Source: Afipia massiliensis
Lineage (GTDB): Bacteria > Pseudomonadota > Alphaproteobacteria > Rhizobiales > Xanthobacteraceae
Direction: 5' to 3'
Assembly: GCF_001006325.2 (NCBI RefSeq)
Contig: NZ_LBIA02000001.1
Location: 3,101,501 to 3,165,500 of the forward strand
Length of the DNA stretch: 64,000 nucleotides
Positions 16,542 through 25,083 of the stretch are shown here, in pieces (position 1 is the first letter of the stretch; each line of letters begins with the position of its first letter). The position numbers and the translations under genes were made by a program. The notes under the pieces are model-generated. The model was given only the letters and a program-made list of their open reading frames with translations. It was not told where the DNA came from and searched no databases.

Positions 16542-17735
16542 TCAGGACATTCGCCAGTCGTAGATCCAGTCCTGCTTCGACAGCAGGCGTGATCCGCCCA
16601 ACATCCTGATGACCTGATCGCGGGCGAAGCCGATCGGCCCACTGAGGTGATAGGTCTGGCCGTTCTTGCGGGCTGTGCGCTGGACGCGCGCGACGCGGCG
16701 CGCGCGCTGGTGGGCGTATTGCGTGAAGGCCGCAGTTGGATTTCCTGATGAGGCTTCCAGGCATTTCGCGATCACGGCGGCGTCCTCGATCGCCATGCCC
16801 GCGCCTTGCGCCGCGAACGGCAACATCGCGTGCGATGCGTCGCCGAGAAGCGCGATCGGCCCCTTGTTCCAGACGCCGCCGTCGCGCATCGCGAATAGCG
16901 CCCACTTCCGCCAGCTATCGACTGCGCCGATCATCATGCGCGCGGCGACCGGCCAATGCGGATCTGCGAAATGATTGGCGATCTCGACCACATCGCCGGG
17001 CTCGCTCCAGCCCGGCCTGTTCCATTCGCCCGAGACGATGGCGACCATGTTGATGCGCTGTCCGCCCGACATCGGATAGGCGACGAGATGCGCGTTCGCG
17101 CCCATCCAGAGTTGCACACGCTGCGTCATGAAGCCGCGCGGCAGTTGTGATGCGTCGATGGTGCCGCGCCATGCGATGCTGCCGGTGAATTGCGGCTGGG
17201 CTTCCGGAAAAATCTGATGACGAACGCTGGACCAGACGCCGTCAGCGCCAATCAGCGCCAGAGCCTGCTCCTGCTGCCGCGTCGTGACGCGGCGCTGAAC
17301 GACGGTGACGCCTTTCGGGTAGACTGCGGCGTCCTCGAACTGCGCGCCGAGCCGCAAATCGATGTCGGGATGGCTTGCCACGCGTGCCAGCAGCGCGGAT
17401 TGCAGATCAGCACGGCGAACGATCCAGTAGGGCGCGCCATAGCGAAGGGTGGCGGCTTCGCCGAGCGGGATACGCCCGATTTCCTTAGCCGTGCGGGCCG
17501 TCATGATGCTGATCGACTCGGGCGCGATCACATGAGGGGCAAGCAGCGGCTCGAGACCGAGATCGATCAGGATGCGGCTGGCATTCGGCGACAGTTGCAG
17601 CCCGGCGCCGGCTTCTTCGAGTTTTTCGGTGCGCTCAAGCACGATGACGCGAAAGCTGCGCGCGGCGAGCGTCAGCGCGGCCGTCAGTCCGCCTATACCC
17701 GCACCAGCGACAACGATGGTGCGTGAATCGGCCAC
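16542..17735 (-). CDS. FAD-dependent monooxygenase, salicylate hydroxylase-like
   Basis: Group A flavoprotein monooxygenase of 397 residues. The FAD-binding Rossmann motif VVAGAGIGGLTAALTLA is at the N-terminus, a DG region (ALIGADGVWSSVRH) in the middle, and the second FAD motif is PIALLGDASHAMLPFAAQGAGMAIEDA. The first residues after Met (ADSRTIVVAG) fit the family, supporting this start. It follows the small zinc-finger gene after only 7 bp, so the two are co-transcribed. It probably hydroxylates an aromatic acid with NAD(P)H and oxygen; the substrate is not evident and no ring-cleavage genes are nearby. Confidence 0.87.
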   Translation of the reverse strand: MADSRTIVVAGAGIGGLTAALTLAARSFRVIVLERTEKLEEAGAGLQLSPNASRILIDLGLEPLLAPHVIAPESISIMTARTAKEIGRIPLGEAATLRYGAPYWIVRRADLQSALLARVASHPDIDLRLGAQFEDAAVYPKGVTVVQRRVTTRQQEQALALIGADGVWSSVRHQIFPEAQPQFTGSIAWRGTIDASQLPRGFMTQRVQLWMGANAHLVAYPMSGGQRINMVAIVSGEWNRPGWSEPGDVVEIANHFADPHWPVAARMMIGAVDSWRKWALFAMRDGGVWNKGPIALLGDASHAMLPFAAQGAGMAIEDAAVIAKCLEASSGNPTAAFTQYAHQRARRVARVQRTARKNGQTYHLSGPIGFARDQVIRMLGGSRLLSKQDWIYDWRMS

Positions 17736-17742
17736 GGGTTTT

Positions 17743-17988
17743 TTAGGCGACCTTGTCCTTCAACACGCATTCCGGAGGACGTGCTTCGCCTGCCTTCAGA
17801 TCGGCGGCATAGCGATACAGCGTCGAGCAATAGGGGCAGATGATCTCGTTGTCGTCGCCGAGGTCGAGGAACACGTGCGGATGATCGAACGGCGGATTCG
17901 CGCCGACGCACATGAATTCCCGAGAGCCAATTTCGATGATGGCCACGCCCGCATCGTTATGAAAGTGAGGGACGACGTGATCCGCCAT
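17743..17988 (-). CDS. Zinc-finger protein, CHCC type (NDUFS6-like)
   Basis: Protein of 81 residues with the CHCC zinc-finger pattern shared with the NDUFS6 accessory subunit of complex I: REFMCVGANPPFDHPHVFLDL followed by EIICPYCSTLYRY. The Cys-His-Cys-Cys residues should bind zinc. It is the first gene of a two-gene unit with the FAD monooxygenase. In alphaproteobacteria such small proteins are conserved and may associate with complex I; that role here is inferred from family resemblance only. Confidence 0.83.
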   Translation of the reverse strand: MADHVVPHFHNDAGVAIIEIGSREFMCVGANPPFDHPHVFLDLGDDNEIICPYCSTLYRYAADLKAGEARPPECVLKDKVA

Positions 17989-18283
17989 AGTAATTCTACC
18001 CCAATCCTGGTCTTGCGTGTCTTTTGCCCATAGCCCGGCATACAGCGACGACGCAGCCGCTGCTGTTCATCATACCGAGCGATACGACTTATTCCTAGTT
18101 CCTAGATGGCGGCACCGGATTCGTCCAATCCGCCACAGTCTCAGCATGTGGATTCGACACAATCCTGCCGTCTTGGGAAAGCCCTTCTTTCGTTGGGGAG
18201 GTTGTGTCCGAAAAACGGCACACCATGTCATCGCCAGGTCACGGATTCAGTCCCCGTTGGCCTGCTGAAAGGGTGTCTTTGCG

Positions 18284-19408
18284 ATGAAACCAGCCCGGCG
18301 CATCGGGTGGACGCTTGCGGGCGTGATCGCTTCGGCGGCTGCGTTTGCCGTGGTGTGGTCGCATGCGCGCGATGCCGCGGCGCTGCTTCTGGCGCAGGAC
18401 GATCCGGCGCAGTTGTCGGACCTGCGGGTCGATTCTGCCCTGCGAAACAACGATGCCGTCATCGGGCAGGGCGTCGCGCAGGCGCTGGAAGCCAACGATG
18501 CGGATCTCGCAAAAAGCTTCGCCGATCTGGCGCAGGACAAGGGTATCAAGCTGCCGCCCGGCGTGACCGAGCGCGTCGATGCCGCTGTGGCCGATGAAAA
18601 TTCCACGGTCAGTACGGCGCGGCGCTTTGCCGCCGGCTTCGTGACCGGCGAGGTCAATGATGTAGCCAGCCTTTCCGGCACCGTCGCGGGCGATCTGTTC
18701 GTTTACGGCGACATTCGCGATGTGGTGCGCGAGGGCAAGCGGCTGGCCATGGGCGAGAATGCCGACCAGTTGGTACTCGGGCTGGCCAGCGTCGGCCTTG
18801 TGGTGACGGCGGCGACCTATGTTTCTGTCGGCGGCGCGACGCCGGTTCGCGCCGGCCTGTCGATGGTGAAAGACGCCCGCAAGGTCGGACGGCTCGGCGC
18901 GGGCCTCACCGAATGGGCGGGCCGCTCCGCGCGCGGCGTGGTCGATGCGCCGATGCTGCAGCAGGCGGTGGCGAGCGCGTCGATCGCGCGCCCGGGCCAG
19001 ACCATCAGCGCGATGAAGGCCGCGTTCAAGGCGGAGAAGGCGGGTGCGCTGGTGCGCCTTGCCAAGGATGTCGGTCGCGTTGGCGAGAAGGCTGGCACCA
19101 AGGGCGCACTCGATGTGCTGCGCATCGCCGACGGACCGAAGGATGTCGCGCGCGCCGCGCGGCTTGCGGAATCCAAGGGCAGCCAGACCCGCGCCATCGT
19201 GAAACTTCTCGGCCGCGGCGCGCTGCTGTTGACGGCGGGCGCGTTCAATCTGGCGTGGTGGGTGTTTGCCGCATTGCTGGCACTGTTCGGTTTTATCACC
19301 TCGATCAAGGCAACGACCGAACGGCTCACGCTGTCATGGATTCAACGCTCAAAACTCAAACGTGCGCGGCGCGAGCTCGCAGCGGCGCAAGCTCAGCACG
19401 CGATCTGA
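18284..19408 (+). CDS. Conserved membrane-anchored protein of unknown function
   Basis: Protein of 374 residues with an N-terminal hydrophobic anchor (about residues 9-25) and a second strong membrane segment near residues 325-350 (LLLTAGAFNLAWWVFAALLA). Between them is a helical, alanine-rich region with a hydrophobic patch near residues 165-185. The end (IQRSKLKRARRELAAAQAQ) is basic. Start at the ATG at 18284 (MKPARRIGWTL). I do not recognise a characterised family; it resembles uncharacterised Bradyrhizobiaceae proteins. The upstream 295-bp gap contains the promoter and nothing else I can identify. Confidence 0.7.
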   Translation: MKPARRIGWTLAGVIASAAAFAVVWSHARDAAALLLAQDDPAQLSDLRVDSALRNNDAVIGQGVAQALEANDADLAKSFADLAQDKGIKLPPGVTERVDAAVADENSTVSTARRFAAGFVTGEVNDVASLSGTVAGDLFVYGDIRDVVREGKRLAMGENADQLVLGLASVGLVVTAATYVSVGGATPVRAGLSMVKDARKVGRLGAGLTEWAGRSARGVVDAPMLQQAVASASIARPGQTISAMKAAFKAEKAGALVRLAKDVGRVGEKAGTKGALDVLRIADGPKDVARAARLAESKGSQTRAIVKLLGRGALLLTAGAFNLAWWVFAALLALFGFITSIKATTERLTLSWIQRSKLKRARRELAAAQAQHAI

Positions 19409-19502
19409 CGCATCTGGTCAGGCGCGTTGCATCCGGATAAACTGCACCCCGCATATCACGACCGTTCCGGTCACTTCATCTTCCCCAACATTGGACCATC
19501 CG

Positions 19503-20255
19503 ATGCCGAGCTTTCACAACGGCTCCGTTGAAATTGCGTATCTCGATGAAGGTGAGGGCGATCCGATTATCCTCGTGCACGGCTTCGCATCCACCAAGAA
19601 TGTGAACTGGGTTTATCCGACCTGGGTCTCGACGCTGACGAAAGCGGGGCGGCGCGTAATCGCGCTCGACAATCGCGGCCACGGCGATTCCTCGAAGCTT
19701 TATGATTCCGAGGAATATCACATCGGCACCATGGCCGGCGACGTGCGCGCGCTGATGGATCATCTGAACATCCCGCGTGCCGACATGATGGGTTACTCGA
19801 TGGGCGGCCGCATCACTGCCTATCTCGGCCAACGCAATCCGGAGAGGCTGCGCACGGCGATCCTCGGCGGCATCGGCATGGGTTTGATCGAAGGCGGCGG
19901 CCCGGGCGAGAATGTCGCCTCCGCGCTGGAGGCGGCGTCACTCGATGACGTCACCGATCCGGTTGGCCGGACGTTTCGGGCGTTTGCAGATCAGACCCGC
20001 TCGGATCGCAGAGCGCTTGCTGCATGCCTGCGTGGCTCGCGGCGCCTGATGACGCGCGAGGAAGCGGCTGCGATTGCCGTTCCCACGCTGATTGCAGTCG
20101 GCACAACCGATGACATCGCAGGGTCTGCGCAACGGCTTGCGGAGGTCATTCCGGGGTCGCAAGTGCTTGATATTCCAAACCGCGACCACATGCGCGCGGT
20201 CGGCGACCGCGTTTATAAAGAAGGTGTCCTGGAGTTCCTTGCAAAGCACGCATGA
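19503..20255 (+). CDS. Alpha/beta-fold hydrolase
   Basis: Alpha/beta hydrolase of 250 residues. The oxyanion motif is LVHGFAS, the nucleophile elbow is GYSMGG (Ser in MMGYSMGGRIT), the acid should lie in the AVGTTDDI segment, and the catalytic histidine in IPNRDHMRAV. The start is at the ATG at 19503 (MPSFHNGSVEIAYLDEG), a typical opening; the open frame back to 19266 overlaps the previous gene. Probably a cytoplasmic esterase or related enzyme of unknown substrate. It lies upstream of cysE in the same direction, but 135 bp apart. Confidence 0.85.
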   Translation: MPSFHNGSVEIAYLDEGEGDPIILVHGFASTKNVNWVYPTWVSTLTKAGRRVIALDNRGHGDSSKLYDSEEYHIGTMAGDVRALMDHLNIPRADMMGYSMGGRITAYLGQRNPERLRTAILGGIGMGLIEGGGPGENVASALEAASLDDVTDPVGRTFRAFADQTRSDRRALAACLRGSRRLMTREEAAAIAVPTLIAVGTTDDIAGSAQRLAEVIPGSQVLDIPNRDHMRAVGDRVYKEGVLEFLAKHA

Positions 20256-20390
20256 GCGGGAGCGCGTAGATAATTATTCTACGGCGCGGGGAGATTATTA
20301 TTCCAGCGTCAACCTTGCTGGGTGTTGCGGCCTTCCAACAGTCCATTATGTGGTAAGATATCCTCAACGCCCATCAGCCGGACTCCTTAC

Positions 20391-21215
20391 ATGGCCAAGC
20401 ACCATCTCGATACGAAGACGGCCCTTTCGACCGTTGATCCCGTCTGGACCCGTATCCGGGGCGAGGCCGAGGAGATCGTGCAGCGCGAGCCCGAGCTTGC
20501 GACCTTCATTTACTCCAGCGTGCTGCATCACGACCGGCTCGAGGATGCGGTGGTGCACCGTATCGCCGAGCGCCTCGATCATTCGGCGCTGTCCGGTGAT
20601 CTGATCCGTCAGGCCTACAATGATGCACTCGAAGCCGATCCTGATCTGGGCAATGCTTTCCGCGCCGATCTCGTGGCCGTGTACGACCGCGATCCTGCGG
20701 TGTCGCGTTTCATCGACGCGCTGCTCTACTTCAAGGGCTTCCATGCCCTTCAGGCGCACCGGCTTGCGCACTGGCTGTATCACAACGGTCGCAGGGATTT
20801 TGCCTACTACATTCAGAGCCGCGCATCGGCTGAATTCCAGACCGACATTAATCCCGCCGCGAAAATCGGCCGCGGTATTTTCCTCGACCACGCGACCGGC
20901 TTCGTTGTCGGCGAGACCGCGGTGATCGAGGACGATGTATCGATCCTGCACGGCGTCACGCTCGGCGGCACCGGCAAGGAAAACGAGGACCGGCATCCGA
21001 AGATTCGTCATGGCGTCATGCTGGGCGCAGGCGCGAAGATTCTCGGCAACATCGAAGTCGGCCACTGCGCGCGCGTGGCGTCGGGCTCGGTGGTGCTGAA
21101 GGATGTGCCGAACAACGTCACGGTGGCGGGCGTGCCGGCGAAGATCGTCGGTGAGGCCGGCTGTTCCGAGCCGTCGCGCACCATGAACCAGATGCTCAAC
21201 GCCAACGGCAATTGA
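20391..21215 (+). CDS. cysE: Serine O-acetyltransferase
   Basis: First step of cysteine synthesis: acetyl-CoA plus L-serine gives O-acetylserine. Protein of 274 residues with the helical N-terminal domain (DPVWTRIRGEAEEIV) and a left-handed beta-helix of hexapeptide repeats. The active-site segment is IFLDHATGFVVGETA, followed by SILHGVTLGGTGKENEDRHP. The C-terminal tail ends NANGN rather than the usual terminal isoleucine involved in binding cysteine synthase, so complex formation with CysK is uncertain. Start at the ATG at 20391 (MAKHHLDTK). Confidence 0.93.
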   Translation: MAKHHLDTKTALSTVDPVWTRIRGEAEEIVQREPELATFIYSSVLHHDRLEDAVVHRIAERLDHSALSGDLIRQAYNDALEADPDLGNAFRADLVAVYDRDPAVSRFIDALLYFKGFHALQAHRLAHWLYHNGRRDFAYYIQSRASAEFQTDINPAAKIGRGIFLDHATGFVVGETAVIEDDVSILHGVTLGGTGKENEDRHPKIRHGVMLGAGAKILGNIEVGHCARVASGSVVLKDVPNNVTVAGVPAKIVGEAGCSEPSRTMNQMLNANGN

Positions 21216-21314
21216 TTCAAGCTGCTTGCGATTTATCGCGATCCCACACTAGCGGTCCGCGCCGGATCGTTTTAAAGCTGTCGCCAACATCATTTTTCAG
21301 TTGGAGAAACGCCC

Positions 21315-21533
21315 GTGGACGTTACGGAAGTCAGGAAGCTCGACGCTTATCTCAAGCGGCTGTTCGGTAATCCAAAAATCCGCGTCGTGCCGCGCCCGAA
21401 GAAGGACGACTCGGCCGAGGTCTATATCGGCGAAGAATTCATCGGCGTGCTGTTCGTCGATGACGAGGACGATGACCGGTCGTTCCAGTTCCAGATGGCG
21501 ATCCTCGAGACCGACATCGAGGAAGAGGTTTGA
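21315..21533 (+). CDS. DUF3126 family protein
   Basis: Small cytoplasmic alphaproteobacterial protein of 72 residues, starting at a GTG (21315) with GGAGAAACGCCC in front. The compact fold is visible in VRKLDAYLKRLFGNPKIRVVP, then EVYIGEEFIGVLFVDDEDDD, and the acidic end ETDIEEEV. The family is widely conserved in Rhizobiales and has no assigned function. It lies about 100 bp after cysE in the same direction. Confidence 0.85.
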   Translation: MDVTEVRKLDAYLKRLFGNPKIRVVPRPKKDDSAEVYIGEEFIGVLFVDDEDDDRSFQFQMAILETDIEEEV

Positions 21534-21572
21534 AGAGACCTGATTTTCTTCGGGCTTACTGAAGCAAAGATC

Positions 21573-21657
21573 TTCATGCCCGGCCTTGTGCCGGGCATCC
21601 ACGTCTTTGGATATCCCAGGCAAGGCGTGGATGGCCGGGACAAGCCCGGCCATGACG
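21573..21657. repeat. Dispersed palindromic repeat, family B (copy 2)
   Basis: Inverted repeat with arms CCGGCCTTGTGCCGGGCATCC and GGATGGCCGGGACAAGCCCG, very close to the copy at 2714-2803. It lies between the convergent DUF3126 gene and the membrane protein gene at 21671. Confidence 0.85.
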
Positions 21658-21670
21658 GTGGTGAATTTGC

Positions 21671-22384
21671 TCAGCCGTGCGGTCTGCGCATCCGGACGAT
21701 CAACTGATCCATCGCAGTCGCAACGTCGCGCCATTTCGACAGCCACTCGCGCGGAAATCTGAAAGTCACATCCGTTCCTTCGATCCGGCGCTCGGCAAGA
21801 CACATGCCGGGCGTTTTCGCGTCGCGCGTGCAACGCGCGATGATCTGCGGCGACGAGGCATAGACGAGATCCTCATTCGCGTAAGGCGTGTTGTCGCGGA
21901 ACGGGCGGATGCTCAACCCGTCCTGCAGGGTGCCTGCAGTCTGATCGAGGTAGCGCGGATAGATCGTCCGGGTCCGATCGTCCGGCGACAGCGCATCGTG
22001 ATGGGCGGCGATGGACAGGAAAATCCGGTCGATCTCTGGGAGATTTTCCTCGACCGTTTCCGCGCTGACCGGACGCCGCGCCTCGGGCGGCTCGAGCGAG
22101 GGATAGACGAAGTTGAGATCGACGCGCTCCTGCGGGCCGGTGCGCTTTTGCAGTTTCACCCGGATCGCCTTGGTCGGCACATTGAACAGCGTGTTGCCGA
22201 TGGTGATCGGCAGCCGGTCCGGATCGCCGGCCTTCTCGAGGCCCCAGGTCGGCCACAGCAGATACGCCACGATAGCGACGGCGCACGCGCCGATCGCGCC
22301 CATGGTCAGCAGTGGCACAAGGTGGCTGCGCTGGGCACGCCGCGCGGGCGCGGGGCGGGACGATGTTGACGAAGACAGGGCCAT
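21671..22384 (-). CDS. Conserved single-pass membrane protein of unknown function
   Basis: Protein of 237 residues with a serine-arginine-rich cytoplasmic start, one membrane segment near residues 25-45 (LTMGAIGACAVAIVAYLLW), and a periplasmic domain with about two short conserved parts: ITIGNTLFNVPTKAIRVKLQ and TPGMCLAERRIEGTDVTFRFP. The start was set at the ATG at 22384 (MALSSSTSSRP); the longer open frame lacks a ribosome site. I recognise it only as a conserved hypothetical of Bradyrhizobium relatives. Confidence 0.7.
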   Translation of the reverse strand: MALSSSTSSRPAPARRAQRSHLVPLLTMGAIGACAVAIVAYLLWPTWGLEKAGDPDRLPITIGNTLFNVPTKAIRVKLQKRTGPQERVDLNFVYPSLEPPEARRPVSAETVEENLPEIDRIFLSIAAHHDALSPDDRTRTIYPRYLDQTAGTLQDGLSIRPFRDNTPYANEDLVYASSPQIIARCTRDAKTPGMCLAERRIEGTDVTFRFPREWLSKWRDVATAMDQLIVRMRRPHG

Positions 22385-22532
22385 GATCGGGAAACAGACA
22401 TTCCGGGGTAATGCCCACCATACGCGGGCCGAATCGCGGCGATTATGCCACGCGCGGGCTGATTTCCCCCGGGTTCCGCGAGAGTGGGACGCCGCCGGAG
22501 CCATGCATCCGAGGCCGGGCGACGGCGCGGTG

Positions 22533-22547
22533 TTAACCTTTCTTTAA
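22533..22547. promoter_or_regulatory. Perfect CtrA-type box TTAA-N7-TTAA
   Basis: TTAACCTTTCTTTAA matches the CtrA consensus TTAA-N7-TTAA exactly. It lies in the divergent gap, about 120 bp before the gene at 22666 and 150 bp before the one at 22384. CtrA binding is inferred from the motif only. Confidence 0.5.
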
Positions 22548-22665
22548 GGATAAAGTGGCGGGCGCGGCTGCATTTTGCGAAGCCTAGGGCGAGCCAACCG
22601 GCCTCATGCGGATCGCATGACGTGCGGGTGGGGCTCGAAGTGGTCTCGTGCGTTGAAAGTGTCAG

Positions 22666-22986
22666 ATGTCGCCCGAAGCGTTGAATTCCTTCTTTGCCAT
22701 CTTCATCGGATTCGCCACCGCCGGTGCGCTGACCAGCGGCTTCCAGGCGCTGATGGAAAAGCCTCCCGGTTTCGGATTGCTGATGCAGGAAGCCACGCCG
22801 AAGGCGTTCGCCGCCGTGCCGTTTCTGGTCTTCGCCGCGCCCTTCATCATCATGCGCAACACCGTGCGCGGCCGTACGCTTGAAGGACGCCGGGTCCAGT
22901 TCGTGGCGATGGCTACCGTCGTCGCCGGTTTCTGGAGCATGATGTCCGGAACATTCGTGCTGATGCTGCTCGGCGCGATTGCCTGA
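22666..22986 (+). CDS. Small inner-membrane protein (DUF6949-like)
   Basis: Protein of 106 residues with three hydrophobic segments: near residues 8-28 (FFAIFIGFATAGALTSGFQAL), 46-62 (FAAVPFLVFAAPFIIM) and 80-104 (ATVVAGFWSMMSGTFVLMLL). Start at the ATG at 22666 (MSPEALNSFF). It resembles a Bradyrhizobiaceae-conserved membrane family, DUF6949 as I recall. Function is unknown. A perfect CtrA-type box lies 120 bp upstream. Confidence 0.72.
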   Translation: MSPEALNSFFAIFIGFATAGALTSGFQALMEKPPGFGLLMQEATPKAFAAVPFLVFAAPFIIMRNTVRGRTLEGRRVQFVAMATVVAGFWSMMSGTFVLMLLGAIA

Positions 22987-23069
22987 TCTCCACTGATCGG
23001 CTGGCGACGGCCTCGCCAGACCCTGTTCGTTCGTGGCATTGTCGCGCCGGATTTTAGTTGGAGACCGGA

Positions 23070-23600
23070 ATGGCGATCTACGAACTCGACGGGCGCGCGC
23101 CCGAACTTCCTGCCGATGGACAATACTTCATCGCCGACACCGCGACGGTGATCGGCAACGTGCGCTTGCAGGCCAACGCCAGCGTCTGGTTCGGCTCGGT
23201 GCTGCGCGGCGACAACGAACTGATCGACATCGGCGAGGGCTCCAACGTGCAGGACAACTGCACCTTCCACACCGACCCCGGATTCCCGCTGACCATCGGC
23301 AAGAGTTGCACCATCGGCCACAACGTCATCCTGCACGGCTGCACCATCGGGGATGGCGCGCTGATCGGCATGGGCGCGATCATCATGAACGGTGCGCGCA
23401 TCGGCGCGGGCTGCGTCGTCGGCGCGGGCGCTATCATTACCGAAGGCAAGCAGTTCGAGGACCGCACGCTGGTCATCGGCGCACCCGCGCGGGTCATTCG
23501 TACGCTGACGCCCGAACAAGTCACCGCCATGACTTACGGCGCGCCGCACTACGTTCACAACGGGCAGCGCTTCAAGAAGGGTCTGAAGAAGATCGGGTGA
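23070..23600 (+). CDS. Gamma-class carbonic anhydrase-like protein (hexapeptide repeat)
   Basis: Left-handed beta-helix protein of 176 residues. The histidines expected to bind metal are visible in CTFHTDPGFP and IGHNVILHGC; surrounding repeats include NASVWFGSVLRGDNE and GEGSNVQDN. This is the YrdA/PaaY/CaiE-like gamma carbonic anhydrase family, active as a trimer. The ATG at 23070 follows TTGGAGACCGGA, so the frame's earlier opening is rejected. Whether it hydrates CO2 in this organism is not decided by sequence. Confidence 0.88.
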   Translation: MAIYELDGRAPELPADGQYFIADTATVIGNVRLQANASVWFGSVLRGDNELIDIGEGSNVQDNCTFHTDPGFPLTIGKSCTIGHNVILHGCTIGDGALIGMGAIIMNGARIGAGCVVGAGAIITEGKQFEDRTLVIGAPARVIRTLTPEQVTAMTYGAPHYVHNGQRFKKGLKKIG

Positions 23601-23677
23601 GGGGGCAGCCGACGCGGGCCTCTCAGCGTTCCGCCGATGACTGCGCATCCTTACGCGCAGCGCACGGCACCTGTTCG

Positions 23678-23905
23678 TCACCAGCCCACCAGCAGGAGAA
23701 TGCCGCCGACAACGATCAACGCGAGACCAGGCCATGTCTCCTTCAGGCTAAACCCGGCGGCGGGCTCGGATGGCTCCAACGTGGGATCCGGCGTTGCCGC
23801 CGGGGTCCGTCTGACAGAGCTGAGCCGCGCCCGAAACATCGGCTGGGCCGCCAACAATATCAGGCCGCCGAACATCAATAATGCGCCAAGCAGAATGGTC
23901 AGCAT
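23678..23905 (-). CDS. Small two-pass membrane protein, hypothetical
   Basis: Protein of 75 residues with an N-terminal membrane segment (LTILLGALLMFGGLILLAAQ), a linker rich in proline and charged residues, and a C-terminal membrane segment (WPGLALIVVGGILLLVGW). The ATG at 23905 has a GAGGCGAGG stretch upstream. It is convergent with the gamma carbonic anhydrase gene. No family recognised; plausible as a real gene because of the clean two-helix plan. Confidence 0.6.
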   Translation of the reverse strand: MLTILLGALLMFGGLILLAAQPMFRARLSSVRRTPAATPDPTLEPSEPAAGFSLKETWPGLALIVVGGILLLVGW

Positions 23906-24039
23906 CCTCGCCTCCGAGGTCGCACCGGTGAGTCAAAGCCGGGCAGGCAACTTGGTTCCGGTGGCGGCTTCGTCGTTTACGCCGAGTCAAAAAGTTGCGG
24001 CCAGCCCTGGGGGAGAGCTGGCCGCGCACGAACCGGTCT

Positions 24040-24060
24040 GGGACGGGGAGGGGTGGGGAT
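24040..24060 (+). other. G-rich motif with quadruplex pattern, shared with 26691-26708
   Basis: The plus strand reads GGGACGGGGAGGGGTGGGG, four G-runs separated by 2, 1 and 1 bases. The 18-mer ACGGGGAGGGGTGGGGAT is repeated exactly at 26691-26708. It lies between two minus-strand genes; its role is unknown. Confidence 0.5.
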
Positions 24061-24103
24061 ACGACCGGGTCGTGGGTTCCTATGATTTCAAGTATTCATT
24101 TTT

Positions 24104-24127
24104 GAGCATGACGTTTCGATCATGCTC
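24104..24127. repeat. Short palindrome GAGCATGA...TCATGCTC
   Basis: Perfect 8-bp arms GAGCATGA and TCATGCTC around CGTTTCGA, just after the stop of the peptidase gene (minus strand). Preceded by TCATTTTT, it resembles a truncated member of a GAGCATGATC-type dispersed repeat known in Bradyrhizobium genomes. Confidence 0.5.
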
Positions 24128-24133
24128 GAATTC

Positions 24134-24754
24134 TCAGCGTGAACTTGCGGTGGCAACGGCGGGACGCGAGTCTCCAAGCGAAACCCAGGCGTTGGCGTCG
24201 GTCTGCGACTGGCGCTTCACGAAGCGATAGCCGGTGTCGGTCCATGCGACGACTTCCTCGTTCTGGTTGTCGAGGATGAACTCGCCCTTGTCGGACTTCA
24301 CCGTCAGCACCGCGTGGCCTTCGCCCTTCTTGTCGCGCACCACCGTGATCAGCAGAGCTTCGCGCGGCCAACCGGCCTCGATCAGCATCTTGCGCTTGAG
24401 CAGGACGTAGTCCTCGCAGTCGCCATATCCGTCAGCCGGAAGCGACCACTTCTCGATGACGCCCCAATGATCCATGTCGGTCATCGGCTTGATGGTCTCG
24501 TTGACCCAGCGATTGACCCGCAGCAGATCTTTCCACGCCGCCTGCGTCATCACGATGTCGCGGGCCAGCGTCGCGCCGCCCCGGCAATCGCGCGGATTGT
24601 CGGCGCAGAATTCAACCCAGCCGATCGGCGCACGCGTCGTGTCGCCCAGGCTGGCATAAAGCACTCGTTCGCCTGCGGCATGCGCCGCAACCGTCATCCC
24701 CAACAGGCTGGCAGCAATCGCCAGACCGACTCCCCGTCCACGAATTGAAAACAT
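24134..24754 (-). CDS. Periplasmic transglutaminase-like cysteine peptidase (C93/BTLCP family)
   Basis: Bacterial transglutaminase-like cysteine peptidase of 206 residues with a signal peptide ending VAAHA (about residue 26). The catalytic cysteine is in DGYGDCEDYVLLKR, the histidine in GEGHAVLTVKS, and the aspartate in EFILDNQN. The family is related to LapG, which cleaves a large surface adhesin under c-di-GMP control, but no LapD or adhesin gene is in this window. The start was set at the ATG at 24754 (MFSIRGRG); the open frame begins at 24793. An AT-rich region lies upstream. Confidence 0.88.
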   Translation of the reverse strand: MFSIRGRGVGLAIAASLLGMTVAAHAAGERVLYASLGDTTRAPIGWVEFCADNPRDCRGGATLARDIVMTQAAWKDLLRVNRWVNETIKPMTDMDHWGVIEKWSLPADGYGDCEDYVLLKRKMLIEAGWPREALLITVVRDKKGEGHAVLTVKSDKGEFILDNQNEEVVAWTDTGYRFVKRQSQTDANAWVSLGDSRPAVATASSR

Positions 24755-25083
24755 TGTGGCCCCCGTTTCTTGTTGGGACCACTTTTCACACAAAGGATTT
24801 TCGCCGCAGCTAAGTCGACGAAGTACAATTGAAGCAAAGACAAGTAAAAACTGGCGATACTTCGATCTATACTTGAATCAAATGAGATTAAAATTTGAAA
24901 TAACTGCAATTGATTCAAATTTTATCTATCTTTGTCTAATCGACTGATAGTGCGTGCATTTTTGCGGTGGGGAGGGCCGGGATCGATCGATCAAGCCGGC
25001 GCGCAAAATGCTTCAGGGCGACACCCGGATGTGGGTATCGCCCTGATTGGCCTCAAAAATCAGAAACTGGTAACCGCGGCTCT
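24755..25083. other. AT-rich intergenic region with TTGAATCAA-type inverted repeats
   Basis: From about 24780 to 24950 the DNA is markedly AT-rich compared with the window. AAAATTTGAA (24890-24899) and TTCAAATTTT (24914-24923) form a perfect 10-bp inverted repeat, and TTGAATCAA (24873-24881) pairs with TTGATTCAA (24910-24918). It holds the promoter of the peptidase gene (minus strand) and possibly operator sites. No gene or tRNA seen. Confidence 0.6.

Noticed and set aside
18017..18268. An 83-codon frame in the gap before the membrane protein at 18284
   Set aside because: No ribosome site and no protein-like pattern; the gap is most simply promoter DNA.
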